A DNA stretch of 64,000 nt from Pirellulales bacterium. Lineage in GTDB: Bacteria; Planctomycetota; Planctomycetia; Pirellulales; JACPPG01. Below are positions 34,778-43,413 of the stretch, piece after piece. Below the pieces are notes generated by a model. It saw only the letters and a program-made list of their open reading frames with translations. It was not told the DNA's origin and did not search any database. The stretch lies in assembly GCA_036499395.1 (NCBI GenBank), contig DASYDW010000122.1, positions 1 through 64,000 of the forward strand, in the 5' to 3' direction. The position numbers and the translations under genes were made by a program. The stretch's first letter is position 1, and every line of letters starts with the position of its first letter.

Positions 34778-37700
34778 TTAGCGGGCGGCGTCTGCCGTGC
34801 TTGGCTCCTCGGTTACATCCACGGCCGCGGCACCGCGGTGATAACGAAACTGTTGGCTGCGGACAATTGTTTCGACCGCGGCCGAAAATCGGTAGTCGTG
34901 CTGGGTGAGCTGTACGAGCATCTCGTCCACCAGCGGCTGGTCGGACAGTTGCACGCCACGCCCCAACGAATAGCCTAACAGCTTGCGGCAGAAATAGCGC
35001 AGCATCTGGTCCTTACGCTGGGTGAGCAAGTAGTTGCGCAGGCCGGCCAGTCCGTCGACATGCGTGCCGTCCGGCAGATCTGCCGCGGTATCAACCGGGC
35101 GATCGCCCAGGTCCTTGTCCCGCTTTCGGCCGATCGCGTCGAACCCTTCCAGCGCGAAGCCGAACGGGTCGAGTTTGGCGTGGCACACCGAGCATCCGGC
35201 GGCGCTGCGATGCTTCTCGACGAGTTGTCGAACGGTCAGCCCGTCGGTGGCGGCTTCATCCTCCGGCAAAATCGGCACGTTCTTCGGTGGTTTCGGTAGC
35301 TTTTCGCCCAGGATCATCTCCAACAGCCAGTTGCCGCGCAAAATCGGGCTGGTACGCGACGCGCCGGAATTTTTGGCCAACGTCGTGCTTAGGCCGAGTA
35401 TGCCGCCGCGACCGTACTGCTTGATGCCGTCGACACGCCGCCACTCGGGGCCGCTGACGCCGGGGATGCCATAGAACTCGGCCAAGGGGCCGTTCACGAA
35501 AGTGTGGTCTGAGTCGATCATGTCCAATAGCGAACCGTCGCGCTGGAACAGATCGGCGAAAAAGCGAATCGACTCCTCGTACATGTCGCCACGTAGCGAG
35601 GCGAATGCCGGAAAGTGCTGTTCGCTCTTCTCGTCAAGCTTGTCGAAGTCATGCACGTCCAGCCAGTGGCAGGCAAACTCGGTGGCGAGCGCTCGCACGC
35701 GCGGATCGGCCAGCATGCGCCGCGCTTCACCGGTCAGAATGTCGATGTCGCGTAATTCGCCGTGCGCCGCCCGTTGCCATAGCTGTGCGTCCGGGCCAGT
35801 CGACCAGAGGAAATAGCTCAGCCGGCTAGCCATTTCCCAGTCTGTGGCCGGCAGCGGTTCAGTACCGGGCCCGGCGTTCTCGACGCGGTACAGGAATGCC
35901 GGCGAGACGAAAATCCGCGCCAGCACGACGTGAAACGCCTCGTCGTGCGAAAGTTCCTCGCCACGCAGCTTGCGGTACAACACGCGCAGCTCGTCAGCTT
36001 CTTGCGGTGTGAGCGGTCGTCGATACGCCTGCGAGGCGAAGTCGATCAGCCGGTCCACTTGCACAGGCTCGCAATCCAATAGCCGTTGCCGGAACGATAC
36101 GACCCCTTCGGCGATCGACTTGCGATATGGCTCGAATAGCCCTGGATCGCTGTCCTGCGTGGCGTATTCCATGATCTGGTCGAAGGCGTCTTGCAATCGC
36201 AGCGGGTCTTGGCTCATGAAACGCAGCTCGTCCCACAGCTTGTCGAGCCGCGCGTGCTCGGCATCATCCAGCATCAGTTGGCACAGCGGTTCGTCATCGC
36301 GGTGCAAAAGCTGAAGCGTTACCGCTTCGTCGACGGGTACGATGCGCGGATAACTGACTGCCGGTGGAAACAACCGGCGGACCTCGGCCAGAGCGGCGGC
36401 GACTCGCCCCCGCGCCTGGCTTCCTTCGGCCGTCACGATCGGCGTGCCCGGAAGGAGCGACGATAGCGAGTCGGGCGCAGCCGTGCCGACGCGCGGCTGA
36501 ATGCTGCCTTCGGCCCCCAAGGCAGGATCGAGCGCGGCGGTGACGATGAACTCAGTGCCGGCGACCAGTTCGGCCGGCAGACGCATGGTCAGCACCGCGG
36601 GCGCCTGCACGATCAGGTAGTTCGGCTCGGCGGCACTGCCGTCCGGCTTTTTGCCGAACAGCGCGGGATCGATTCCCCAACGAACCGCGCCGGCCATTGG
36701 TTCTGGGACGGGAAGTGAGTCGGCCGGCTGCGAACGTGCGGCGCTGGCGATCATGCCCATCACTGGGCCGACCAACGACGTCGCCTGTCGATAGAGCAAC
36801 TTGTCAGGCTCATCGCCAGGACCGGGACGAGGGCCGGAGAGGAGCCGCGCAACTTCCTCCGCCAGTTGTTTCTTCTGCTCGGGATCGGTCGCGTCGCGCC
36901 AACGCGCCAGTGCCGAGTCGGTGGGGATCAATGGCGCGAATTGCACATCGGCGGCTGCCGGCTCGGTATAGAAATGCCACACACCTTGGTTGCCCAGCAG
37001 GTCGGCGTGCGGATTGCCGGCCAGAACGTCGGGCGAGATGTCTCGCGCCAGTTGCCAGACGCGGTTCGTGCCGTCCGTGGCTTTCAGCGTCAGATCGATT
37101 TCGGTCAGATCGCAGGCGTGATTTGCATCGCGCGGGCCGATGGCCAATGAGACAAGATCGCCTGGGCGAACTTTGACGTTGTCGAATGGGCCGGCGATCG
37201 GCTCCTTTTGTTGATCGCTGGTTCCACTGGCCAGGCGGCGACGCGACGAGCCACGCCGCACGTCGAGCGCCCAAGTGATGCCATTGCCGCAGGCCGTATG
37301 CGCCCGCACGACGTGAGCGCTGATTTCGATGGTCGTGGCAACCGGGCTGAGCCAGCCGGCGACGACCTGCTGCGTGGGCGAAGGATGCACAGTCACGGCA
37401 TGCGGCCGCGATAGACCTGGGATATGCGCCTCTTGATCGGACGAGTTAGCCACCAGGCTCGGCAACTCGTTCGTCCCCCAGCCTTGCACGAAGTTGTAAC
37501 CGCCGGAGGTTGTAATCCGACCCGTCAGATGATTTTCGACCACGACGGCTCCCTGCGGCACGGTGCCCAGATAGTTGAGCCAACCGGCCAGGGCCTGCGG
37601 ATCCAACTGTCGTTCGGCGGCTAGCGCCGCAACGTCGACTTCTTCGGCCTTATCTTTTGCTTGGGCCGCAACGCACGCATCGAGATAACGGGTCGTTGCC

Positions 37701-39010
37701 GCGAGAACTTCTTGTCGTCGCGCGATCAGATACTCGCTTTGCCGCCGCAGGTCTTTGAGCGCCAGGGGCGCCCGGCCCCCTCCTTCGAAACGCGGATCCT
37801 GCCAGACGACTACATCGCCGGCCGGACCATCGCCTGCGTCGTTCGCCGAGACGTAAACGAGCGCCTCTTCGGCATCGGCGGCCGGAGCCAACTTCAATCG
37901 CAGCTCTTGCGAGGGCACGACCGGGTCGACCGATGCATGCCACGGCTTGAAGTGGCCGACGGTATTCGTTCGCCACAGCGAGGTCTGCCAGGGACGAACC
38001 AAGGCGACGAGCGCCGGCACGTCTTCGGCCGTCGCGCTGCGCCAGCGCGTGCGTAGTGTGTCGATCACGCTGCCGGGATAATTCGCTAACGTCGTCGTGG
38101 CCGGATCAGCCGCCGCGGTGCTGGCGTCACCGCCAGTGGTGAATAGCGTCCATAATGTGGCCAGATACTTCGGGCTCAGCTTTCTTTCGGCGGCTACGAT
38201 GGCAATCGTTTTGGTGCCGGCCGTGAGCGCGTCGCGCTCGACGATCATTGCTTCGAGGTAGGCATCGAGTGGGACCCGACCGTCGCTGTCGCTATACCGG
38301 CCGTAGATGCCGCGGATGCCGGCCAGCAGTTCGTCGATCCAGTCCCCCTTGTTCGTGGCAGGCGAGAAGCGAAAGCCGTCCGGCAATAGCATCGCGTGCG
38401 AGGCGATTCCTTTGGCGGCGTCGAGGTATTTGGTCAATAGCGAAGGGGACATGACGAGCGCGTCACCCGTGTTCGTGAAGCCTTCGCCGGCGGCGCCGTC
38501 GACCGGAAATTCTTCGGCCGGCGAGAGGGGGACGCTGGTCAGGTCGCGGACCGTGTTGGTGTACTCAACATTGTTCAACCGCCGCATCACGACGCGACCA
38601 GGATCGCCTGCCGAGGCATGCGCTTCGGCATGCAGATACCGCTCGATCCAGCCACGCAATTGTTTGCGCTCTTCGGCCGTGGGCTGAGCGGCGTCCTTCG
38701 GCGGCATCTCGCCGTTGTCGAGCATTTCGGCCGCTTTTTGCCACACGCGCGGATGGCGGCGCACGTCGGCTAGTGCGGCAAATCGTTCGAGATCCAATTC
38801 GCCGGCTTGGTCCGAGGTCGAATGGCATTCGATACAAAATCGCTTTAGTACGGCGTGAGTCTGGTCGCGGTATTCGTCCGCCAGGCGGGCGAACGCGGCA
38901 TCGTCAGCGTGCGCGGGCGCAAGCGTGGTTGCGACGACGACGAACGCGGCGGCAAACGGGATTCGCGCAAGGGGCAGGGCGGGGGGGCGGGGTGCGTGGG
39001 GCAGATTCAT
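34778..39010 (-). CDS. Large DUF1587/DUF1592/DUF1588/DUF1585 cytochrome-like protein
   Basis: A 1410-residue exported protein. After a signal peptide (IPFAAAFVVVATTLAPAHA) comes a cytochrome-like unit with RFCIECHSTSDQAGELDLE, DUF1587 (MRRLNNVEYTNTVRDL), then a long middle region, DUF1592 (SRLSYFLWSTGPDAQ), DUF1588 (GGILGLSTTLAKNS with CSVCHAKLDPFGFALEGFD) and DUF1585 at the end (LLGYSLGRGVQLSDQPLV). It is longer than I expect for this class, which is consistent with extra beta-rich inserts in the middle, one shared with the PSD1 protein of the same operon. The ATG at 39010 overlaps the TGA of the GntR gene (ATGA), so its translation is coupled to the regulator. Confidence 0.88.
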   Translation of the reverse strand: MNLPHAPRPPALPLARIPFAAAFVVVATTLAPAHADDAAFARLADEYRDQTHAVLKRFCIECHSTSDQAGELDLERFAALADVRRHPRVWQKAAEMLDNGEMPPKDAAQPTAEERKQLRGWIERYLHAEAHASAGDPGRVVMRRLNNVEYTNTVRDLTSVPLSPAEEFPVDGAAGEGFTNTGDALVMSPSLLTKYLDAAKGIASHAMLLPDGFRFSPATNKGDWIDELLAGIRGIYGRYSDSDGRVPLDAYLEAMIVERDALTAGTKTIAIVAAERKLSPKYLATLWTLFTTGGDASTAAADPATTTLANYPGSVIDTLRTRWRSATAEDVPALVALVRPWQTSLWRTNTVGHFKPWHASVDPVVPSQELRLKLAPAADAEEALVYVSANDAGDGPAGDVVVWQDPRFEGGGRAPLALKDLRRQSEYLIARRQEVLAATTRYLDACVAAQAKDKAEEVDVAALAAERQLDPQALAGWLNYLGTVPQGAVVVENHLTGRITTSGGYNFVQGWGTNELPSLVANSSDQEAHIPGLSRPHAVTVHPSPTQQVVAGWLSPVATTIEISAHVVRAHTACGNGITWALDVRRGSSRRRLASGTSDQQKEPIAGPFDNVKVRPGDLVSLAIGPRDANHACDLTEIDLTLKATDGTNRVWQLARDISPDVLAGNPHADLLGNQGVWHFYTEPAAADVQFAPLIPTDSALARWRDATDPEQKKQLAEEVARLLSGPRPGPGDEPDKLLYRQATSLVGPVMGMIASAARSQPADSLPVPEPMAGAVRWGIDPALFGKKPDGSAAEPNYLIVQAPAVLTMRLPAELVAGTEFIVTAALDPALGAEGSIQPRVGTAAPDSLSSLLPGTPIVTAEGSQARGRVAAALAEVRRLFPPAVSYPRIVPVDEAVTLQLLHRDDEPLCQLMLDDAEHARLDKLWDELRFMSQDPLRLQDAFDQIMEYATQDSDPGLFEPYRKSIAEGVVSFRQRLLDCEPVQVDRLIDFASQAYRRPLTPQEADELRVLYRKLRGEELSHDEAFHVVLARIFVSPAFLYRVENAGPGTEPLPATDWEMASRLSYFLWSTGPDAQLWQRAAHGELRDIDILTGEARRMLADPRVRALATEFACHWLDVHDFDKLDEKSEQHFPAFASLRGDMYEESIRFFADLFQRDGSLLDMIDSDHTFVNGPLAEFYGIPGVSGPEWRRVDGIKQYGRGGILGLSTTLAKNSGASRTSPILRGNWLLEMILGEKLPKPPKNVPILPEDEAATDGLTVRQLVEKHRSAAGCSVCHAKLDPFGFALEGFDAIGRKRDKDLGDRPVDTAADLPDGTHVDGLAGLRNYLLTQRKDQMLRYFCRKLLGYSLGRGVQLSDQPLVDEMLVQLTQHDYRFSAAVETIVRSQQFRYHRGAAAVDVTEEPSTADAAR

Positions 39011-39690
39011 GCGATGTCCATACGACGCTGGTGACAAACGATATGTTCTTCCATTTCCTTACAGGCGGCTTCCAATTTGCCTTCGCGCAATAGTTCGATC
39101 AGCCGCTGATGGCCGTCGAAGGCCGTCTTCCACTCGGCACGCTTGACGCTCTCGCGAAAGCGCTGAAAGAAAACGGCCAGCAGATCGTTAAACGGCAGCA
39201 GCGGCGCCAAGTTGCTCGACTCGACTAATCGTCGATGAAAAGCGATATCCAACTCGACCCAGCGGGCCAGGTCGCGTTCGCGCCGCATCTGTTCGACGAT
39301 TTCCTCCAGACTTTCATAGACCGACGGATCTTCCTGCATTCGCCGCATCACGTACGGCAGCACGCCGGTTTCGATCAAAACCCGGGTTTGAATCAGTTGC
39401 AAGGCCGGCGCTTCTTGCAGTGCCGGATGAAAGCCGAGGTACGACGTCACGCGTTCCAAATCAACCGAGCCGACGGTCAGTCCGACGCCCGGCTTGCTGG
39501 TGACAATGCCGAGGAACTCAAGCGCCTTCGTGGCTTCGCGCAGGCTCAAGCGGCTGACACCCAGCTGTTCGGCCAGGGCCGTCTCGGTGGGTAAGCGATC
39601 GCCCGGTTTCAGCCGTTCGCTGGTGATGAAGCTGGTTAGATGCTCGGCGACGACGTCGCGGATTTTACGCTTGGGAAGAGCTTCGAGCAT
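39007..39690 (-). CDS. GntR-family transcriptional regulator, FadR/FCD subfamily
   Basis: A 227-residue repressor-type regulator. The N-terminal winged helix (TSFITSERLKPGDRLPTETA, GVSRLSLREATKALEFLGIV) is followed by a helical FCD effector domain that likely binds a metal and a carboxylate ligand (DIAFHRRLVESSN and a late HIVCHQRR). FadR-type regulators often respond to sugar acids or fatty acids. I choose the ATG at 39690, which has GGAG nine bases upstream. It overlaps the DUF1592 gene and heads the five-gene block, so it probably controls its own operon. A palindrome upstream (39749-39759) is a candidate operator. Confidence 0.85.
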   Translation of the reverse strand: MLEALPKRKIRDVVAEHLTSFITSERLKPGDRLPTETALAEQLGVSRLSLREATKALEFLGIVTSKPGVGLTVGSVDLERVTSYLGFHPALQEAPALQLIQTRVLIETGVLPYVMRRMQEDPSVYESLEEIVEQMRRERDLARWVELDIAFHRRLVESSNLAPLLPFNDLLAVFFQRFRESVKRAEWKTAFDGHQRLIELLREGKLEAACKEMEEHIVCHQRRMDIA

Positions 39691-39748
39691 CGGGGCGGGC
39701 TCCAGGCGGGGGCAGCCAGCCAAGGCTGCGTGGAAACCAGCCATTAGA

Positions 39749-39759
39749 TTATCTGATAA
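39749..39759. promoter_or_regulatory. Candidate GntR operator palindrome
   Basis: TTATCTGATAA is a perfect inverted repeat around its central base, extending to ATTATCTGATAAA. It lies about 60 bases upstream of the GntR start in an otherwise GC-rich region. Position and symmetry fit an autoregulatory site for the FadR-type regulator, but the site matches no operator consensus that I recall exactly. Confidence 0.4.
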
Positions 39760-39895
39760 ACCGGCCGTGTCAAATCCGCGGCAACAGCGGAGCATAAAGG
39801 CCAGAGGCGTCGGGCTGGCACGAGTGCAAAGCGATTATACTTTCAAAGTCGCCACTCAAAAAACGCAACTCGTTGCGACGCCTAGGCAGAAAACC

Positions 39896-40651
39896 ATGCG
39901 GCCGGCCGTTCCTCCTCTCGAACCTCGTTGGGCTGTGCGTAAAGAAGAGAGCCCGATCGCCGCAAAGGTCCAGCGCGGACTGCTGAAGAGCGCAAATGGA
40001 TTCTTTGCCCGACGATCGAGAAAGCGATGGCAGGGTCGCGTTGTCGACTTGCGCGAATGCGAGTTTGGGCTTACTTCGTCGAGCGGTCACCGATACTGCG
40101 CTTTGCATGACCGTGATCGTTATCCGGTGGGGGATGCGATCTACGATGACTCGGCCCCTCCTTTTTTTCCACGACGACAGGCCGCGATTTTCGATGGATA
40201 CCTAGCGGTGCTATTGCTTGATGGGCAAACATTCGAAATTTTCGAACGTCATGATGACGCAGGCGTCCTGCACGCGTTCGTCAGTGGCGAGAAGATGTGT
40301 CAGCTCGTCGAGTTGCCGCCGCCGTTGCCCGAGGGTTCCGGCTTTCGGCACTGGGTCAAGAAGACTTTTCTTGGCAGCGAGCGTTGGGATGTGACCTGCG
40401 ATGCGAAGCGGCTCGGCATCGTGCAATTCACTTATCCGTTGGGTGGGAAGAAACGCATCATTGAATTCACGGCCGAGACGGGCGTGCTGCCGGTTCGTGT
40501 TGCCGGGCCAAGATACGGGGAGGGATTGTATGACACCGTAATCCCCCAGGGATCACCAGAAGTCAACGACCCGCGGTTGCTCAAGATCCATTTCCTGCTG
40601 AACCTGGCGTTCCGCATGTACGTGGTTTCTTTGGAATTCAGCGGTAGCTGA
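39896..40651 (+). CDS. Hypothetical protein, 251 residues
   Basis: I do not recognise this protein. It starts MRPAVPPLEPRWAV, has no signal peptide or membrane segment, and reads as a soluble alpha/beta protein with basic N-terminal segments (RRSRKRWQGR) and alternating hydrophobic strands in the C-terminal half. The start is uncertain because the ribosome-binding site is weak and the frame is open far upstream across the GntR gene. It overlaps the next minus-strand gene tail-to-tail by 14 bases. Confidence 0.5.
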   Translation: MRPAVPPLEPRWAVRKEESPIAAKVQRGLLKSANGFFARRSRKRWQGRVVDLRECEFGLTSSSGHRYCALHDRDRYPVGDAIYDDSAPPFFPRRQAAIFDGYLAVLLLDGQTFEIFERHDDAGVLHAFVSGEKMCQLVELPPPLPEGSGFRHWVKKTFLGSERWDVTCDAKRLGIVQFTYPLGGKKRIIEFTAETGVLPVRVAGPRYGEGLYDTVIPQGSPEVNDPRLLKIHFLLNLAFRMYVVSLEFSGS

Positions 40652-41096
40652 TTGATCGAAACGCCTGCGTACCGCGCCAGCGAAGGGCCGAACTGATTTC
40701 CATATCGACATGTACAGGCTGACCACCGTCAATCGGCGTTACTTCAAAGAGAGTTCCGACATCATCCGAGGGTTGTTTGCCGAACGTAAGTGCCACTCGA
40801 CGGCCGGAGTTCGTGTCCTCCGCCAAGTATTTATTCGTGGCGTTTTGATTGGCGAGCGGCTCGAGCAGCTTGAAGTTGGCAAAGTGGAAGTCCGTGAACC
40901 CGTTGAGGATTGCATCAAATTGCCACCGCGTGAGTTCACCGCGATACACAAGCAAGTCACCGAAGGCGTACAGATCTGAGCCGCTCCAGTTCGGGGCACG
41001 CGCACCGGCGAGGAAATCGCCGGCGGTTCTTTCGAAAGCGTCGGCCTTCATCAGGCATCCCTGGACGACACGCGCGAGAAATACATCGAGATTCAT
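40638..41096 (-). pseudogene. Decayed N-terminal part of a planctomycete Ser/Thr protein kinase
   Basis: A 152-residue frame. Its N-terminal part fits the leader seen before many planctomycete kinases (GDLLVYRGELTRWQFDAILNG, shortened here: LTRWQ...LNG then FKLLEPL). It continues YLAEDTNSGRRVAL, which matches the VYLAEDTxSGRRVALK segment of the kinase N-lobe. The glycine loop is lost (ANQNATNK) and the VAIK lysine is replaced (VALTFGK). The frame then runs about 50 residues to a stop with no catalytic lobe. I read it as a truncated, inactive kinase remnant, though a small functional domain protein cannot be excluded. The ATG at 41096 is tentative. Confidence 0.55.
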
Positions 41097-41172
41097 TGCT
41101 GCGAACCAATACCAAAGGTTTGCCCTCAATACATTATAGGGCCGACCGCAAGTCTAAAGGAATTTGGAACAG

Positions 41173-41604
41173 ATGTTGCCGGCAACCCTTCCCCGGCGAG
41201 GACTGCGGATTTGCGGAGCGCGCGGCAATTCAGTCGTGCGTCGCGCACTTGTCCGTTACGCCCGCTGGTTGCGGGTGGAATACGAGTTTCCAATACGGGT
41301 ACCGGTATATCTTTTTCCGTCTGAGTACATCATCACCCGCGAAGGGCAACAGGTCACAGCGTCCTTTTTCGCCCCGTTTAGCCGATCCGTCGAACCCTAT
41401 GTCAGGATTGCCACGGGGGATTACGCCGAGTTGAGCAAACAGCGGGGCCGCGACAGCGCGATTGCCGCTTATATGTTGTCCTTAAATCACGAACTCACAC
41501 ACTATTGGCAGTGGATCGAAACCGGGAAGACTTGGGAAAAAGGTGTTGTCAGACGAGCGTCGGCAATGCTGCGGAGGTACGAAGCTAGTACTCGTCATCC
41601 TTGA
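41173..41604 (+). CDS. Small hypothetical protein with HELTH zincin-like motif
   Basis: A 143-residue frame with no signal peptide. The C-terminal half contains LNHELTHYWQWIETGKTWEK, in which HELTH matches the HExxH zinc-binding motif of metallopeptidase-like proteins. The N-terminal half is basic. No third metal ligand can be assigned with confidence. Start is uncertain (a TTG lies three codons upstream). It is divergent from the decayed kinase frame. Confidence 0.45.
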   Translation: MLPATLPRRGLRICGARGNSVVRRALVRYARWLRVEYEFPIRVPVYLFPSEYIITREGQQVTASFFAPFSRSVEPYVRIATGDYAELSKQRGRDSAIAAYMLSLNHELTHYWQWIETGKTWEKGVVRRASAMLRRYEASTRHP

Positions 41605-41751
41605 ACGATAGTGAAATCGTCATAGCGCCGACTCAGTGCGCCGCGCATTGCGAGATTCGCGGCACGTTTCCTATCGCAGCGGGACGATGTCCTCGACGCT
41701 GCTGTCGAAATCTGGACCGTGTCCGCCGATATAGATGGCCCGTTCGAGCGT

Positions 41752-42300
41752 TTACGGCCGCGATGGTCCCGAAAGTTCGCCGTTGACGTAAGGCGCGCCA
41801 GGTCCATAGGAGGGAATGCCATAACCGTAACCGAAATCCGACGAACCGTAGCCGCCGCCGCTGGAATAGAATCCGCCGATCCAGCCGTGATGCTCGCGGT
41901 AGGAAGGCACTTGCGGCCAGGCCGCTAGCGCGCGACGCGCCAGGCCGGGCCGTTGCACACTGCCATCAGGCATGACCTTCGGGGTTTGCGGCCGCGCGTC
42001 TTGCCAACTCTGGCCATCCCAATACAGCCAGTGCTTTCGCTCGACGTAGTACCACCAGCGACCCAAGTGATACCGATATCGCCAGGCTTCCTCGCGCTCG
42101 GCGATCGGGGGGGCCGGGAGATCGTCGGCAGGTGGTGACTCTACGTCTCCACTGTCGGGCACCGGAAGAGGCTCGGGCGCAGAACTCGTAACCGGCACGG
42201 TCCGGCGCGAAGTGGCGGACGTATCGGCAAGCGCATGCGGCAGCGCCGCTGCTGTAGAGAACAGTGCGGCACACCACGCGATCCCGTGCCGTAAGTTCAT
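41752..42300 (-). CDS. Small secreted protein with Gly/Tyr-rich tail
   Basis: A 182-residue exported protein. The signal peptide is MNLRHGIAWCAALFSTAAA with a likely cleavage after LADT. A Pro/Asp-rich linker leads to an aromatic segment (RYRYHLGRWWYYVERKHW, LYWDGQSW), and the C-terminus is Gly/Tyr/Ser-rich (SSGGGYGSSDFGYGYG). It looks like an extracellular structural or matrix protein. The family is not one I recognise. Confidence 0.6.
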   Translation of the reverse strand: MNLRHGIAWCAALFSTAAALPHALADTSATSRRTVPVTSSAPEPLPVPDSGDVESPPADDLPAPPIAEREEAWRYRYHLGRWWYYVERKHWLYWDGQSWQDARPQTPKVMPDGSVQRPGLARRALAAWPQVPSYREHHGWIGGFYSSGGGYGSSDFGYGYGIPSYGPGAPYVNGELSGPSRP

Positions 42301-42406
42301 TTTGCGCCTATTTGAAACCGATGTTGCTCGGCAAGTCGTGGTTGGTGCGACGAAACCGCTCGAAGGCGCGTCTCACACGGCGATAGGGATATTTTTGCGG
42401 GCGCGC

Positions 42407-42928
42407 TCAGCGAGGGATTGGAACTAGGGAGATCGCGCTGATGTCGCGCTGCGCGGCCCTGGACGAGGCCAGTTTTTCACTCGGCAGGGGTCCGGGCTCC
42501 GGCGGCGTTTCTTCCGGCTGCTTCTCGGGGGGCGTTATCTCGTCTCCCTCCTTGTAGCCGCACGCGCAGCACACGCGGCGATAAACGCACGTGTAGTAGG
42601 GTTCCTTGGTTTTTACCGGGACCTTGGCGAGCGTGCGCTGCTCGCGCACGCAGCCGCAACGCGGTTTCCACACCGTTTCCCAGTGGAATCCCCGGCAGCG
42701 GTTATCGGGCACGCATTTCTCGCCGCATTTGACGCTCGGCCCCGGCAAGCAGACGGGTTCGCAAATCAACTTGTATTCGTAAGTCGTCTTCTCGCGCATT
42801 TCGGTCACCGGACAGCAGACGCTGCCATGCCGGCACGATCCGCAGCGAGCGCAACGAAATTCGTCTCCCCGAGCCGCCATGACGGAAACCGGAACGAAAA
42901 CAACCGCTATTAAGAAGCTTCTGAGCAT
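42407..42928 (-). CDS. Secreted cysteine-rich protein
   Basis: A 173-residue exported protein with a signal peptide (LRSFLIAVVFVPVSVMAARG). The mature part holds 16 cysteines in roughly 110 residues, arranged in CxxC, CC and CxC groups (CARCGSC, VCCPV, RCGC, VCCACGYK). A Pro/Glu-rich tail follows. Such patterns suggest metal binding or a heavily disulfide-bonded surface protein. Similar small cysteine-rich proteins are known to me from planctomycetes, but without function. It is transcribed away from the porin gene at 43414. Confidence 0.65.
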   Translation of the reverse strand: MLRSFLIAVVFVPVSVMAARGDEFRCARCGSCRHGSVCCPVTEMREKTTYEYKLICEPVCLPGPSVKCGEKCVPDNRCRGFHWETVWKPRCGCVREQRTLAKVPVKTKEPYYTCVYRRVCCACGYKEGDEITPPEKQPEETPPEPGPLPSEKLASSRAAQRDISAISLVPIPR

Positions 42929-43413
42929 GGGCTAACTCTCGCGCCGGAAATGGCTGGCGTTGGCACGTGGACTATGAAGGGCAGTTGTGGCCATGCGGCC
43001 GGTAGGCAGAGATTTGAAGCAGCGAGGGGGGAATTGCCAAACAGGCGCGACGCGACAGGAATCCAACTCGAAGAAGAGGCGCCGAAGCATTTGCTAGCAA
43101 CTGGGACGAATGCACCGCGTGGCAGGGCTCGTTAGAGCTTCGGAAATGGGAGAAAAACGCACGTTGGTAAGGATCGGACAGATTAGAGGTTCGCTGCGTC
43201 ATCTCCGATAAAGCCAACAGAGTTTCGCTGATCGTTAATTTCTACCTGACCAGAAAAAACCGGAACTCTTGACGAGAGTGGACCTTTCGTTGAGCAGAGA
43301 AGACCGGACAGAGTAACGCGCGCTTTCTGGTGATTTGGGTACATCCGTGAAACATTGGCGGTCACGGTGACAATGCGGGCCGCAAGGTCCTCCTCAATTA
43401 GCTAATCTCGCAA
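42929..43413. other. Gene-free region upstream of the porin
   Basis: About 485 bases between divergent genes. Base composition is slightly less GC-rich than the neighbours. The open frames present have no signal peptide, domain or ribosome-binding site, and I see no RNA structure. It should carry the promoters of the cysteine-rich protein and of the porin. Confidence 0.45.
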
